Shown here piece after piece: positions 34,077 through 42,739 of a DNA stretch of 64,000 nt; position 1 is the first letter of the stretch; the number at the start of each line of letters is the position of its first letter. The notes beneath the pieces were generated by a model. That model was not told the origin of the DNA, ran no database searches, and saw only the letters and a list, made by a program, of their open reading frames with translations. A program made the translations under genes and the position numbers. The stretch comes from DASXHD01 sp038239005 (GTDB lineage: Bacteria > Myxococcota_A > Polyangia > Polyangiales > Polyangiaceae), in contig JBBSFE010000010.1 in the NCBI GenBank assembly GCA_038239005.1, forward strand, positions 21,643-85,642. The letters run 5' to 3'.

Positions 34077-35185
34077 CAGAAAACCCCCGCGATGCCAGTC
34101 GGTGTGATCGCGATGCGCATCGGCACGCCGAGGTCCGTGCGCACGAGCATGGGTCCGTGACTGACCGCGAGGACGACCGAGCCGACGCTCGCTGCGACCG
34201 TGCCGCCAAGGAGGAGCGACATGAAGATGACCGTCGGGATGCCGCTCGAATCACCGAGCGCGGGGATCACGAAGAGGCTTCCAATGATCGCCGCGCATCC
34301 GGCGCCGACGAGAACCCAACCTGCGACCGCGCTACCGGCTGCGGCGTAAGGCGTGACCTGCGCCGTGGCGCCGGGAAGTGTGGCGAGCCCGGTGGGAACC
34401 TTGACGCGTTGACCGTCGTCGCGTTCGAGTGCGTAGCCCGACGAGAAACCCACCAATTGCACGCACGGCACTTTGCAGACTTCGTGGTCACCCGCATCAC
34501 GAACGGACCACGCGTGCCCATCTTCGGGTGGGTTGAAGGCGACGAGGCTGCGTGGCATCGAGAGCGGAATGCTCATCGGCACGGTCTGCTGCGGACCGAC
34601 CACGTTGTTCTTCGGCGCGAGCGACGTGACATCGACGACGACTTCGCGCGCTTCCCCGTCGCGCACGTCAATCGTTTGCTGAACGCTGTGACCGAACGCG
34701 ATCGCGAGCACGGCGTGCCGCCCGGGATCCATCGCGCGTGCAACAGCGAGCGCATCGCGGGGGATCGTGACGCCGTCGACGCTGACCGTGGTCTGATCGA
34801 TCGCGCCAACGACACGCAACGTGACGCGCGCGATGCGCGGGGAGAGCTTGCTCGCGAGCGCTGCGGCTTCTTGGCGCGCTGCTTGCGCCTTTGCGGACTC
34901 GCCACGCGCGTCCATCGAATCGACGTGTAAGAGCACTTCGCGCGCATCGACGAGATGACCAAGGTCCATGTTGGCGCGACCGACTTCGAGCGCAGTGACG
35001 GGCGTCGGTGCAAGCGCGTATGCGGCTTTGTACTTGTCGAGCGCGCCGCGGATGTTTCCGTCGTCGCGGAGCTTGTTGCCTTCAGCGAATGCGACGCGCG
35101 CACTCTCGCGGTCGGCGGCGTTCGGCTCGGCGGCATGTGCGATCGCCGATGCAAGCACCATGGTGAGGACGAGATGAAAGCGCAT
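34076..35185 (-). CDS. Secreted TPR/PEGA-like membrane protein, first copy of kinase module
   Basis: 369 residues. Signal MRFHLVLTMVLASAIAHA. TPR-like region (SARVAFAEGNKLRDDGNIRG, DKYKAAYALAPTPVTALEVG), a PEGA-like domain (VSVDGVTIPRDAL ... MDPGRHAVLAI), a middle domain with CKVPCVQLVGF and C-terminal hydrophobic helices (SAVAGWVLVGAGCAAIIGSL and VIFMSLLLGGTVAASVGSVV). The CxxPC element is matched by CVLPC in the next gene, supporting common descent. Both junctions are ATGA overlaps, with the kinase upstream and the paralogue downstream. Confidence 0.87.
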   Translation of the reverse strand: MRFHLVLTMVLASAIAHAAEPNAADRESARVAFAEGNKLRDDGNIRGALDKYKAAYALAPTPVTALEVGRANMDLGHLVDAREVLLHVDSMDARGESAKAQAARQEAAALASKLSPRIARVTLRVVGAIDQTTVSVDGVTIPRDALAVARAMDPGRHAVLAIAFGHSVQQTIDVRDGEAREVVVDVTSLAPKNNVVGPQQTVPMSIPLSMPRSLVAFNPPEDGHAWSVRDAGDHEVCKVPCVQLVGFSSGYALERDDGQRVKVPTGLATLPGATAQVTPYAAAGSAVAGWVLVGAGCAAIIGSLFVIPALGDSSGIPTVIFMSLLLGGTVAASVGSVVLAVSHGPMLVRTDLGVPMRIAITPTGIAGVF

Positions 35186-36483
35186 CAGTCGATCGAGTTG
35201 CGGTCGAAGCTCGACGCGGGCCTTGTCGACGTGGTGCGCGGTGCGGTCGTCGCGGTGGTTCGAACCGGGTGCGCGGATGGCGTCGTGCGAGGCAAACTGT
35301 CGATCGACACGACATCGCCACCGCCACTCGCGCTCGGCGCGGGTTCGGTGGGGCGAGCCTCGCGGAGAGCATTAGGCTCGACGTGCGTCGATGGAGGAGT
35401 TGCGACGACGTTCTCCGGTCTTGCGGTTTTGGTTGCGCGAATGACGAGCGCCGCGGCGAGGATGATGCAGATGGCGCCGAACGACGCCGCCAAGATCGCA
35501 GCGACGGGGAGCGATGACGGAGGCGCAGGTCGGGCGGATGGCGCATGACTCGTAGGCCCGTTCGTGGTCGACGACAGCACGGCAAGGGCGGCGGGCGGAA
35601 CGCTCGCGACCGTGCGCGCAAGACCGAGCGACGTCGGGCCCGACAGCGCGGCGGAGAATCCGTCCGAGAGCTCTTTGGCGGATGCGAAGCGCGCACCTGG
35701 CTCGCGTGCGCATGCGCGTTCGAACCATGCGTCGACGGCGCCGCCGAGCGCACCGCTCACTGACGACGGTCGTGGAAGAGGCTTCGTGCAAATCGCGACT
35801 GCGAGCGCGCCGACCGTTTCGCCGAGAAATGGTTTGCGCCCCGTGAGCATCTCGAACGCGACGACGCCGACGGCCCAAAGGTCGCTGCGGAAATCGAGCG
35901 TCGAGTGCCCGAGTGCTTGCTCGGGGCTCATGTAATAGGGCGTGCCCATCACCGCGCCAGTGTTGGTGGTGTCGAGCCCGCTCTGCAAATCTCCGCCGGC
36001 TTTCGCGATGCCGAAGTCGAGCACTTTGATGAACGTCTCGCCGAACGTCGAGCAGAGGAAAATATTTTGCGGCTTCACATCACGATGAACGATGCCGCGT
36101 TCGTGTGCGCGTGCGAGCGCCTTGCATGTTTGCGAGATGATCACGGCCGCTTCATCGGGCGCGATGAGCCCGCGCTTCAGACGCGCACCGAGGTCTTCGC
36201 CTTCGAGGAGCTCCATCGTGATGAACGGTGACCCATCTTGTGCAACGCCGTGGTCGAGCACTTGCACCACATGCGGGCTCTTCACGTTCGCGGCCGCGGC
36301 CGCCTCGCGTGAAAATCGGGAGAGCGTCTCTGGATCGCGCGCGAGCTCGGGGCGCATTAGCTTCACGACGACCTTGGTGCGGAGCGTCGTGTGCTCGGCG
36401 AGCCACACAGCACCCATTCCGCCGGCGCCAATCGGACGCTCGAGCCGGACATTCGGCGTCACCCACGCGCCCGCGGAGAGCAT
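35185..36483 (-). CDS. Ser/Thr protein kinase, membrane-anchored, head of three-gene module
   Basis: 432 residues. Kinase domain: IGAGGMGAVWLAEH, VVKLM lysine, HRDVKPQNIFL, DFGIAKAGG and TPYYMSPEQAL. A Pro/Ser linker leads to one hydrophobic helix (VAAILAASFGAICIILAAAL, about 325-347) and a Thr/Pro/Ser-rich extracytoplasmic tail without a recognisable sensor. TAACGT is 7 nt before the ATG, with no Shine-Dalgarno sequence. The stop overlaps the first TPR/PEGA gene as ATGA, so kinase and envelope proteins are made together. Confidence 0.94.
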   Translation of the reverse strand: MLSAGAWVTPNVRLERPIGAGGMGAVWLAEHTTLRTKVVVKLMRPELARDPETLSRFSREAAAAANVKSPHVVQVLDHGVAQDGSPFITMELLEGEDLGARLKRGLIAPDEAAVIISQTCKALARAHERGIVHRDVKPQNIFLCSTFGETFIKVLDFGIAKAGGDLQSGLDTTNTGAVMGTPYYMSPEQALGHSTLDFRSDLWAVGVVAFEMLTGRKPFLGETVGALAVAICTKPLPRPSSVSGALGGAVDAWFERACAREPGARFASAKELSDGFSAALSGPTSLGLARTVASVPPAALAVLSSTTNGPTSHAPSARPAPPSSLPVAAILAASFGAICIILAAALVIRATKTARPENVVATPPSTHVEPNALREARPTEPAPSASGGGDVVSIDSLPRTTPSAHPVRTTATTAPRTTSTRPASSFDRNSID

Positions 36484-36490
36484 CGTGTCG

Positions 36491-36496
36491 ACGTTA
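36491..36496 (-). promoter_or_regulatory. Predicted -10 box, leaderless start of kinase module
   Basis: On the minus strand TAACGT lies 7 nt before ATG 36483, in a 15-bp gap behind the upstream carboxypeptidase gene. Confidence 0.4.
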
Positions 36497-36498
36497 CC

Positions 36499-37629
36499 TC
36501 ATCTGAGGTCGTCGAGCATCGCCGAGAGCACTTGTAGTGTGCTGGCGCCGAGCGTTCGGCAACGATCGGGCGACCAACCGACGCGTTCGTCGGGCGCGTT
36601 TGCGTTGTCTTTGAAAGGCATCTCGAGCGTGAGCGACAAACAATCGAACGCTTCGCCGACGTAATTTCCGGCGCATCGCAAATCGCCTTTGCCTGGCGCG
36701 TCTTTGGGGTAGCCCTGCTCGGTCTGGAATTCGTCGGCGGCTTCGAGCATGGCGCTCGAGAACCCGTCTTCGAGGGCCTCGATGCGATCGGTGTAGTGCG
36801 GATTGCCTTCGGCGCCCGCGACGAACACGTAAGGGACGTGCTCGTCGCCGTGGACGTCGTAGAAAAAATCGACGCCGTGCTCGTACATCGCTTTGCGAAC
36901 GGCGAGCACTTCGGGGCTCTCTTTTTCGTCGGCGTCCCACCAGCAGCGATTCAAATCTTTGCCCGCCGCGTTCGTGCGGTGATTGCCCGCGAAGGCGCCG
37001 TCTGGATTCATGCATAGTACAAGGAAAAGTCGTGCGTCCTCGAGGAGGTGCGCCACGGTTTCGTCGTCGTCGAAGGCGAGGCGGCCGCTGAGGCCTTCCA
37101 TGAACCAGCCGCCCATCGTCTCGCCGGGGTGTTGCTGCGCGACGATCCAGAGCTTGCGTGCCTCCTCGCGGTCGCTGCCGAGCGACAAGAGATGCATCGC
37201 CTCGCCGCGCACGGTCTTGCCGATCTCGCTGACTTCGACGCGACCGGATTTCTTCAAACGTGCGAGAAGATCGAGACGACGCGCGCGTGTGTACGGCGGG
37301 TAGTAGGCGAACCGAACGGAATCGATTTTTCGCGGCGGCTCGTATGCCCAACGAAGCGATGAGCCATCGAACTCGGAGTGAACGCGAAACCAATCTTCGC
37401 CGTTCTCGCTCGCGCATACGTCGTAATCATCGAACGCGTCGCCGTACGTGCATGCCCCAGCGTTCGTGATTTCGAATGTCGCGCGACCTTCGAGCTCGCG
37501 CGCGACGAACGAAAAATATTGTCGGAAGTCCGGTGCGGCGTCGTCCGCGCGGATGGCGAGACGCGCTTGCGCATCGCCCACTCGAAGCAGCTGGATTTTT
37601 CCGCCGTCCTTTGGCGAAAGGATGCGCAT
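36499..37629 (-). CDS. M14 zinc carboxypeptidase, cytosolic carboxypeptidase (CCP)-like
   Basis: 376 residues from ATG 37629. An N-terminal beta-sandwich-like region (about 1-125) precedes the M14 catalytic domain. Zinc ligands fit His and Glu in AQQHPGETMGGW and His in FYDVHGDEH. The catalytic Glu is in SLTLEMPFKD, and substrate-binding NPDGAFAGNHRTNAAGKDLNR is complete. The preceding domain and the HPGE form place it with the M14B/CCP group, which in eukaryotes removes glutamates from tubulin tails. Bacterial substrates are unknown. No signal peptide, so probably cytoplasmic. An open frame upstream of the chosen ATG would overlap the divergent gene and looks non-coding. Confidence 0.88.
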   Translation of the reverse strand: MRILSPKDGGKIQLLRVGDAQARLAIRADDAAPDFRQYFSFVARELEGRATFEITNAGACTYGDAFDDYDVCASENGEDWFRVHSEFDGSSLRWAYEPPRKIDSVRFAYYPPYTRARRLDLLARLKKSGRVEVSEIGKTVRGEAMHLLSLGSDREEARKLWIVAQQHPGETMGGWFMEGLSGRLAFDDDETVAHLLEDARLFLVLCMNPDGAFAGNHRTNAAGKDLNRCWWDADEKESPEVLAVRKAMYEHGVDFFYDVHGDEHVPYVFVAGAEGNPHYTDRIEALEDGFSSAMLEAADEFQTEQGYPKDAPGKGDLRCAGNYVGEAFDCLSLTLEMPFKDNANAPDERVGWSPDRCRTLGASTLQVLSAMLDDLR

Positions 37630-37657
37630 GTGTCGTGGCGCTTTAGCACGGAAGCGG

Positions 37658-37663
37658 TAAGCT
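37658..37663 (+). promoter_or_regulatory. Predicted -10 box TAAGCT before phosphoesterase gene
   Basis: TAAGCT is followed by 9 nt and the ATG at 37673. No Shine-Dalgarno sequence is seen. Confidence 0.4.
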
Positions 37664-37672
37664 CCGCGCCCC

Positions 37673-38797
37673 ATGAAGCTTTGGACTCTTTCAATTTTGC
37701 TCGTCGCGTGCGGCGGCAACGGCAACAGTGACGACGCCAGCACCGTCGACGCCGGCAAAGACGCGAGCACGAGCAACGACTCATCGACGCAAGGCGACAC
37801 GAGCACCACGAAAGATGGCGGCTCTACCAGCGACGTCACACCAACGTGCGGCACTTGCCCCACGGGCTACACATGCGGCAGCGCGAATGGGCTCGCCGTG
37901 TGTCGCTCGACGAAGACGCAGATCCCGCTCTTTTCGAACGTGTACGTCATCGTGATGGAGAACACGTCGCTCACGACCCTACAGGCCGGCATCACGGCGA
38001 ACAAAGCACCGAATCTCAAAGGTTGGGCTGCCTCCTACGCGACGGCCTCGAACTATCATGGCGTCTCACACCCGAGCTTGCCGAACTACGTCGCCATGAC
38101 CTCGGGCGACACCCAAGGCATCGGCTGCGATTGCGGCGCCAAGCCTGGCGCCGGCACGTGTTACCCCGTCGCAGATTTTTGTCTGACTTGCTCGTGCGAT
38201 CTCGGCTCGAAGGTGATGCACCTCGGCGATCAGCTCGAAGCCGCAAGCAAGACGTGGATGGACTTCGGCGAAGACATGGGCACCGCGTGCAACATGACCG
38301 ACAAGAACAACTACGCCGTGCGCCACAACCCATTCCTCTATTACGACAACGTGCAGACGCCCTCATCGCGTTGTACGTCGCACGTCGTCGACTTCACCAA
38401 TTTCAATCCGAGCTCTCCAGCGGTGTTCAACTTCATCGCGCCGAACCTCGTCAGCGACATGCACGACCCCGCGCCCGCCGATTCGACGAACATTCCCACC
38501 GGTGATAAGTGGCTCGGTGTGCATGCGGGCGCCATCATGCAGTCGACGGCTTACAAAAGCGGCGGCCTCCTCGTCATCGTGTGGGACGAAGACGACAGCT
38601 CCGGCGGCCTCGGCGGAACGACGGACGATCCCATCGGCATCTGGGTGATATCGCCGTACGGCAAGGCCGGCTACGTCTCGACGACGAAGGCCGATCACTA
38701 TTCACTGCTCGCCACCATCGAAGACGGTCTCGACCTCGGTCGTCTCGGCAAAGCCGCCACCGCGCAACCGCTCACCGATTACTTCGCGACGAACTGA
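37673..38797 (+). CDS. Phosphoesterase-family lipoprotein (acid phosphatase/phospholipase C-like)
   Basis: 374 residues. Signal MKLWTLSILLVAC with a lipobox. A long Asp/Ser/Thr-rich tether (about 18-55) and a Cys-rich patch (CGTCPTGYTCG) precede the catalytic domain. The phosphoesterase family (PF04185 type) is recognised from YVIVMEN, SHPSLPNYVAMTSGD and, towards the end, LLVIVWDEDDS and DHYSLLATIEDGLDL. Conserved Asp, His and Asn residues fit a metal-dependent phosphohydrolase site. It should act outside the cell on phosphate esters such as phospholipids or nucleotides. Divergent from the CCP-like gene. Confidence 0.9.
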   Translation: MKLWTLSILLVACGGNGNSDDASTVDAGKDASTSNDSSTQGDTSTTKDGGSTSDVTPTCGTCPTGYTCGSANGLAVCRSTKTQIPLFSNVYVIVMENTSLTTLQAGITANKAPNLKGWAASYATASNYHGVSHPSLPNYVAMTSGDTQGIGCDCGAKPGAGTCYPVADFCLTCSCDLGSKVMHLGDQLEAASKTWMDFGEDMGTACNMTDKNNYAVRHNPFLYYDNVQTPSSRCTSHVVDFTNFNPSSPAVFNFIAPNLVSDMHDPAPADSTNIPTGDKWLGVHAGAIMQSTAYKSGGLLVIVWDEDDSSGGLGGTTDDPIGIWVISPYGKAGYVSTTKADHYSLLATIEDGLDLGRLGKAATAQPLTDYFATN

Positions 38798-38812
38798 TCG
38801 CTTGAACCAACG

Positions 38813-39436
38813 ATGAAAATCGCACGGCCCGTCGTTCGTTCGTTTCATCCCGAATTCGCGCGCGACTGCGCCGCGTGGGTGCGCGCTGGCGGTCACGCCG
38901 TCCTCTGGGAGACGCCCGAGCGTGCGCGCCTCGTGGTCGGTCACTTCGACAAGAAGGACGAACAAGATCTCGGGCGATGGGCCATTCTCGATCTCGGCAA
39001 GCCGACGTACCACGTCGTCAAACGCGGTCCGTTTCGCGGCCTCGTGACGACGCCCGTCCCCGACGACGCACTCGATGTCGTGCGCGAGCGCGTGCTTCGC
39101 GATTCACGTTACGCGCGCCCGCGCCGCACCATTTATCTCGAATGCCAAGAGTGCGCAGCGTGCTGCAAAAGCAACGACGTAACGCTCCTGAAAAAAGATC
39201 GCATCCGCCTCCGCCGGGGCAACATCAAGGTCAAGACGCGCCGCGAAGACGGTAAATTGATGCTGAAAGTCCTCTCGAACGGCAACTGCCAAAAACTCCA
39301 ACGCGACAACTCGTGCGGCATCTACAAGCACCGCCCCGACGCCTGCCGCGAATTTCCGGTGGGCAGCGAATGCTGCCTTTACGCCCGCGAAGAAGAGCTC
39401 GGCATCACCGACGGCATCCCCCCACCGAAACACTGA
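38813..39436 (+). CDS. YkgJ-family cysteine cluster protein
   Basis: 207 residues, cytosolic. The C-terminal half has the CxxxCxxCC-type motif of the YkgJ/Fe-S family (LECQECAACCKSNDV) followed by CQKLQRDNSCGIYKHRPDAC and a further CC, which together could bind a metal or Fe-S cluster. The N-terminal 100 residues are a separate domain (AAWVRAGGHAVLWETPERAR) that I do not recognise. The gene begins 15 bp after the phosphoesterase stop on the same strand. Its stop abuts that of a convergent gene. The function is unknown in the family. Confidence 0.88.
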   Translation: MKIARPVVRSFHPEFARDCAAWVRAGGHAVLWETPERARLVVGHFDKKDEQDLGRWAILDLGKPTYHVVKRGPFRGLVTTPVPDDALDVVRERVLRDSRYARPRRTIYLECQECAACCKSNDVTLLKKDRIRLRRGNIKVKTRREDGKLMLKVLSNGNCQKLQRDNSCGIYKHRPDACREFPVGSECCLYAREEELGITDGIPPPKH

Positions 39437-41218
39437 CTACTTTTTGGAGGGCGGGGGCTTGGCTTGGGACTTTTGGGCGTCGAGTTGTTGTTCGACTGCG
39501 GACAATCGGGATTTGACCGCGTCGATCGTCGAAGGGTCGGCGATGGTGGCGTCGACGAGCTTGCGGCCGTCGGGCCCGCCGTAGTTGAGGAGGGCTTGGC
39601 CCGAGCTGACGACGGCGGCAGCTGTCGCTTCGGAGTCCGCCGACGCGTGGTAGAGCGTCATGAATTGTTTGAGCGTCGGGATCGCTGTTGCGTCGCCGAT
39701 GTCCACGAGCGCCGCCGCTGCTTGTTTGCAGTCGTCGTCGGTGTCGGCTGGGTCGAGGAGGTGCGCGGCGAGGAGCGGCGCGGCCGATTTCTCCTTCATC
39801 GCGGCGAGCGCTTGCGCGATCGGGCCGACCGGCGGCGAGAGCAGGACGTCGTGCAAGAAGTCGTAGTGCTTCGCGAGCGCCTCGAGCATCGCCTTTGCGC
39901 CGTTGCGGCGAGCCGCGAGCGCGGTGCGTGAATCGGCGATGAGAAGCGGCGCCGTCAGCGGGTTCGACGCGAGATCGACGAGCGTCTTGGTGACCGATTC
40001 GTCTTCGAGCGTCGCGAGCTCGCGCAAAAGCAAACGCTGACCCGACACCATTTCGGAGTCGCGGTTCGTGAGCGCTGCGCTGATCTGCTGCGAGAGCGGC
40101 GGCGGCGGTTGCGGGGTCGACGCCGCAAGACCATCCGCTTGTGCGGTGCAGCTCTTGATGGGCCCGCCGAGCGAGAGCTCTCGTTCGACGCCGCCTGTGG
40201 CCGCATCGAGCACGACGACTTTGCCTTCTTCGTCGCACAGCACGAACGTGGCGGGGCCTGCCGCGCCGCCGACGAGGTCCACCTTGTTCGAGTAGACCCA
40301 CGCGAGCTTCGTCGTCGAGGTGTCGAACGCCATCGCCAAGCGGAAATACGTTCCGTAAAAGCGCTGTGAATCGAATGCGATCGGATCGGTCGTGGTGGGG
40401 CGCGCGTACATGCGTGTCTTGTCGAGCGCGCCGGCAACCGGGCCGAGCTTCTCTTCGCCGGGCGCCATGAGCGAAGGCGTGCCGGGAAGCTCACGCTGCG
40501 GAAGCGCGATGTGCGTCGCTTGGCTCTTCGAAGCGCCTTTGATTTTGTCGTCGAAGCGGAAGAGCTCTTGCTCGCCAAAGAAGATACCGCCGCCCACGGC
40601 AAGCGCGCGGCTCACTTTGCCGCGCACGAGGATGCGTGCCGCTTCGTCGCCGCTCGAGAGGTCGAGCACCGAGACGTATTGGTTGCTCCACGGCACGAAC
40701 GCGTACCCGCCGAGCACCGCGGGAACACCGAGCTGCTGCTTGGTTTCGATTTGTCGGACGACGCTGCCCTCGCGATCGATCGCGATGAGCAGCGAGCCTT
40801 GGCTGCTCTGCAGAGAGACGACCGTGACTTTGCCGTCGTCGCCGGCGCCGCGCATCGCTTGTGCACCGACCTGACGTGTCCACAACTTCTTGCCGCTCGC
40901 GGCGTCGAGGGCGAAGAGCTCTCCGCCACCTTCGCCTACGACGACGCTACCGGCGATCGTCGGACGCACATCGACCGCGTGCGCGAACGACCATGCCGTG
41001 CCGCCCGCAAGCGGGATGCCGACGACCTTGTCGCTGTTGCCGGCGACGCCGACTGCGACATCTGCGCCGGTCGGTGCTTTTGCTCCGCCGATCTTTTGCT
41101 GCACACCGGTGATCGACGCGCCATTATCGTCTTCCCAGTCCGTCGCGAAAAGATTCGGATGCGTCTGACCGCCGCCGCACGCAGCAACGACGAGCCCGAG
41201 CGTGAGCAGCCGATTCAT
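39437..41218 (-). CDS. PQQ-propeller lipoprotein with C-terminal HEAT-like repeats
   Basis: 593 residues. Lipoprotein signal MNRLLTLGLVVAAC. Residues about 40-370 are a beta-propeller of PQQ/BamB type: LFALDAASGKKLWTRQVG, VSVLDLSSGDEAARIL, KLAWVYSNK and VVVLDAATGGVERELSLGG. The last 200 residues are helical pairs like HEAT repeats (LLIADSRTALAARRNGAKAM, AAALVDIGDATAIPTLKQF), an unusual combination. It starts within the stop of a gene encoding a free HEAT-repeat protein (ATGA), which suggests a scaffold complex in the periplasm. Confidence 0.86.
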   Translation of the reverse strand: MNRLLTLGLVVAACGGGQTHPNLFATDWEDDNGASITGVQQKIGGAKAPTGADVAVGVAGNSDKVVGIPLAGGTAWSFAHAVDVRPTIAGSVVVGEGGGELFALDAASGKKLWTRQVGAQAMRGAGDDGKVTVVSLQSSQGSLLIAIDREGSVVRQIETKQQLGVPAVLGGYAFVPWSNQYVSVLDLSSGDEAARILVRGKVSRALAVGGGIFFGEQELFRFDDKIKGASKSQATHIALPQRELPGTPSLMAPGEEKLGPVAGALDKTRMYARPTTTDPIAFDSQRFYGTYFRLAMAFDTSTTKLAWVYSNKVDLVGGAAGPATFVLCDEEGKVVVLDAATGGVERELSLGGPIKSCTAQADGLAASTPQPPPPLSQQISAALTNRDSEMVSGQRLLLRELATLEDESVTKTLVDLASNPLTAPLLIADSRTALAARRNGAKAMLEALAKHYDFLHDVLLSPPVGPIAQALAAMKEKSAAPLLAAHLLDPADTDDDCKQAAAALVDIGDATAIPTLKQFMTLYHASADSEATAAAVVSSGQALLNYGGPDGRKLVDATIADPSTIDAVKSRLSAVEQQLDAQKSQAKPPPSKK

Positions 41219-42039
41219 GACCCACCTCCGGTCGCTTGCACGGCTTGATCGAGCGCTTGCTTCACGCGCGCGGACGCGGTTTTTGGCCACTTCTTGTTCG
41301 TTTCGCGCAGAAACTTGTTGGCCTCTTGCGTGCCGAGCTCGCGGATGCGACCGAGCAATTTGATTTTCGTATCGTCGCCGACGTCGGGGCGGAACATCGC
41401 TTGCTCGATGCCAGCAGCAACGACATCGAACGGAATTTTTCCGATGCGCGTCGACAGCTGCTCGCAGTCTGCCGCGGCGCAGAGCATGCCGATCGATCCC
41501 GATGCTTCGTTGACGCGATGGTCGAGCGCGAGAAACAAATCCGGCACGGCCGACTTCGCTTTGATCTGACCGAGACCGTTTGCGGCAACGCCGCGCACCA
41601 TACCGTCTTGATCGGAGAGCGCGCGAACGAGCGCCTTCGTTGCCGCAGCGCCTTTCGCTTTCACGAGCGCTTTCGTTGCGGCTTGCCGCACGCGGAGGTT
41701 TCGATGAATCGTGTATTGTGCAATCATCGCGCTTGCGGGCTCGGCTTCGAGATCGCCGAGTGTGTCGAGCGCGGCTTCGGCGAGCTGATTGGTGACGCCT
41801 CGCTGCAAGAGCTCCACAATCGGCGCGACGAACGCACCGCCGCCCGCTTTGCCGGCGAGACGTATCTCGTCGAGCGCTTGGCGAATCTTTCCGGTGTCGC
41901 CGGACTTGAGATCGGCACCCACGGTCGGCGCGAGCTTCACCTGAGGTGGCGTCGGTTGCGTGACACCCGTTTGCGCGCTGGCGAGGGTTGCGAGACTCAT
42001 CGCTCCCGCGAGGAAAAACGCCTTCGTTTTCGTGTTCAT
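41215..42039 (-). CDS. Secreted HEAT-repeat protein
   Basis: 274 residues from ATG 42039. Signal MNTKTKAFFLAGAMSLATLASA with a cleavage site after ASA, not a lipobox. The mature part is a chain of about six HEAT/PBS-lyase-like repeats (NQLAEAALDTLGDLEAEPAS, NLRVRQAATKALVKAKGAAA, LVRALSDQDGMVRGVAANGL). Such solenoids bind proteins. It is coupled by ATGA to the PQQ/HEAT lipoprotein. No catalytic residues are evident. Confidence 0.86.
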   Translation of the reverse strand: MNTKTKAFFLAGAMSLATLASAQTGVTQPTPPQVKLAPTVGADLKSGDTGKIRQALDEIRLAGKAGGGAFVAPIVELLQRGVTNQLAEAALDTLGDLEAEPASAMIAQYTIHRNLRVRQAATKALVKAKGAAATKALVRALSDQDGMVRGVAANGLGQIKAKSAVPDLFLALDHRVNEASGSIGMLCAAADCEQLSTRIGKIPFDVVAAGIEQAMFRPDVGDDTKIKLLGRIRELGTQEANKFLRETNKKWPKTASARVKQALDQAVQATGGGS

Positions 42040-42088
42040 CGGAGCGCAAATGACCATTTTTCGCGCAGCTTGGTAAGGGGGGACGTGC

Positions 42089-42094
42089 TATTTC
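42089..42094 (+). promoter_or_regulatory. Predicted -10 box, leaderless start
   Basis: TATTTC lies 7 nt before ATG 42102 and no Shine-Dalgarno sequence is present. It is a weaker match than the TAAGCT cases. Confidence 0.35.
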
Positions 42095-42101
42095 CGCCGA
42101 C

Positions 42102-42734
42102 ATGGCGACCGACGAGAGGCAGGCCGCGCGGACGAAGCGCCCGTGGTACCTGATCCTCGCGCTTCTCATCTGCTCGGGGCTCGGCGCATGCGGGTCGACC
42201 GATGGGTGGAGGAACATCGAGGTGTATCGCGGCGTGCCCCTCGAGCTCCCCGAAATGACGCGCGAGGAAGACCGCCAATCGATGCAGGCCGCAGCCGACA
42301 AGCTGCTCGCCGCGATGGACGCAGAGCGCTCGCGCCTTTTTCCGATGTCGGTCGCGGAGCTCGTGCTCGGTATCGCGATGTTCGTGTTCGCTGCCGCAGC
42401 CATGACGGGGCGCGGGGGCGCGCGGCGCGTGCTCGTGCAGCTCGTCGCGGCGCAGGCGGTGCTCGTGCTCGCAATGTTCTTGCTCACGCCCAAGCTCAGA
42501 TGGGCGCCAGTCGACATCCTTCTCGCGCAAGCCAACGCCAAAGAGCTCGAGCACGGCGACAAGCCCGAGGTCGTTGCGCAAAACGCTCCGGCGATTCGCG
42601 TGGCGTACCGCGGCGCGCTCATCGCGGGGCTCGCGCTTCGCACGGTGCTTGCGGGTCTCGTCATCGTCGCGCTCACGCGCCAGCGCTCTCGTCAGTTCTA
42701 CGAAGCGGCCGGCGAGCGACCCAACGAGAGTTGA
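42102..42734 (+). CDS. Hypothetical membrane protein upstream of mutL
   Basis: 210 residues. An N-terminal hydrophobic segment (WYLILALLICSGLGAC) ends in a possible lipobox. Then comes an acidic Glu/Asp-rich extracytoplasmic loop (VPLELPEMTREEDRQSMQ) and two or three further helices (MSVAELVLGIAMFVFAAAAM, VLVQLVAAQAVLVLAMFLL, ALIAGLALRTVLAGLVIVAL). No family is recognised. mutL follows after 5 bp, so the two are very likely cotranscribed, though a direct functional link with mismatch repair is not implied. Confidence 0.8.
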   Translation: MATDERQAARTKRPWYLILALLICSGLGACGSTDGWRNIEVYRGVPLELPEMTREEDRQSMQAAADKLLAAMDAERSRLFPMSVAELVLGIAMFVFAAAAMTGRGGARRVLVQLVAAQAVLVLAMFLLTPKLRWAPVDILLAQANAKELEHGDKPEVVAQNAPAIRVAYRGALIAGLALRTVLAGLVIVALTRQRSRQFYEAAGERPNES

Positions 42735-42739
42735 AGTAA

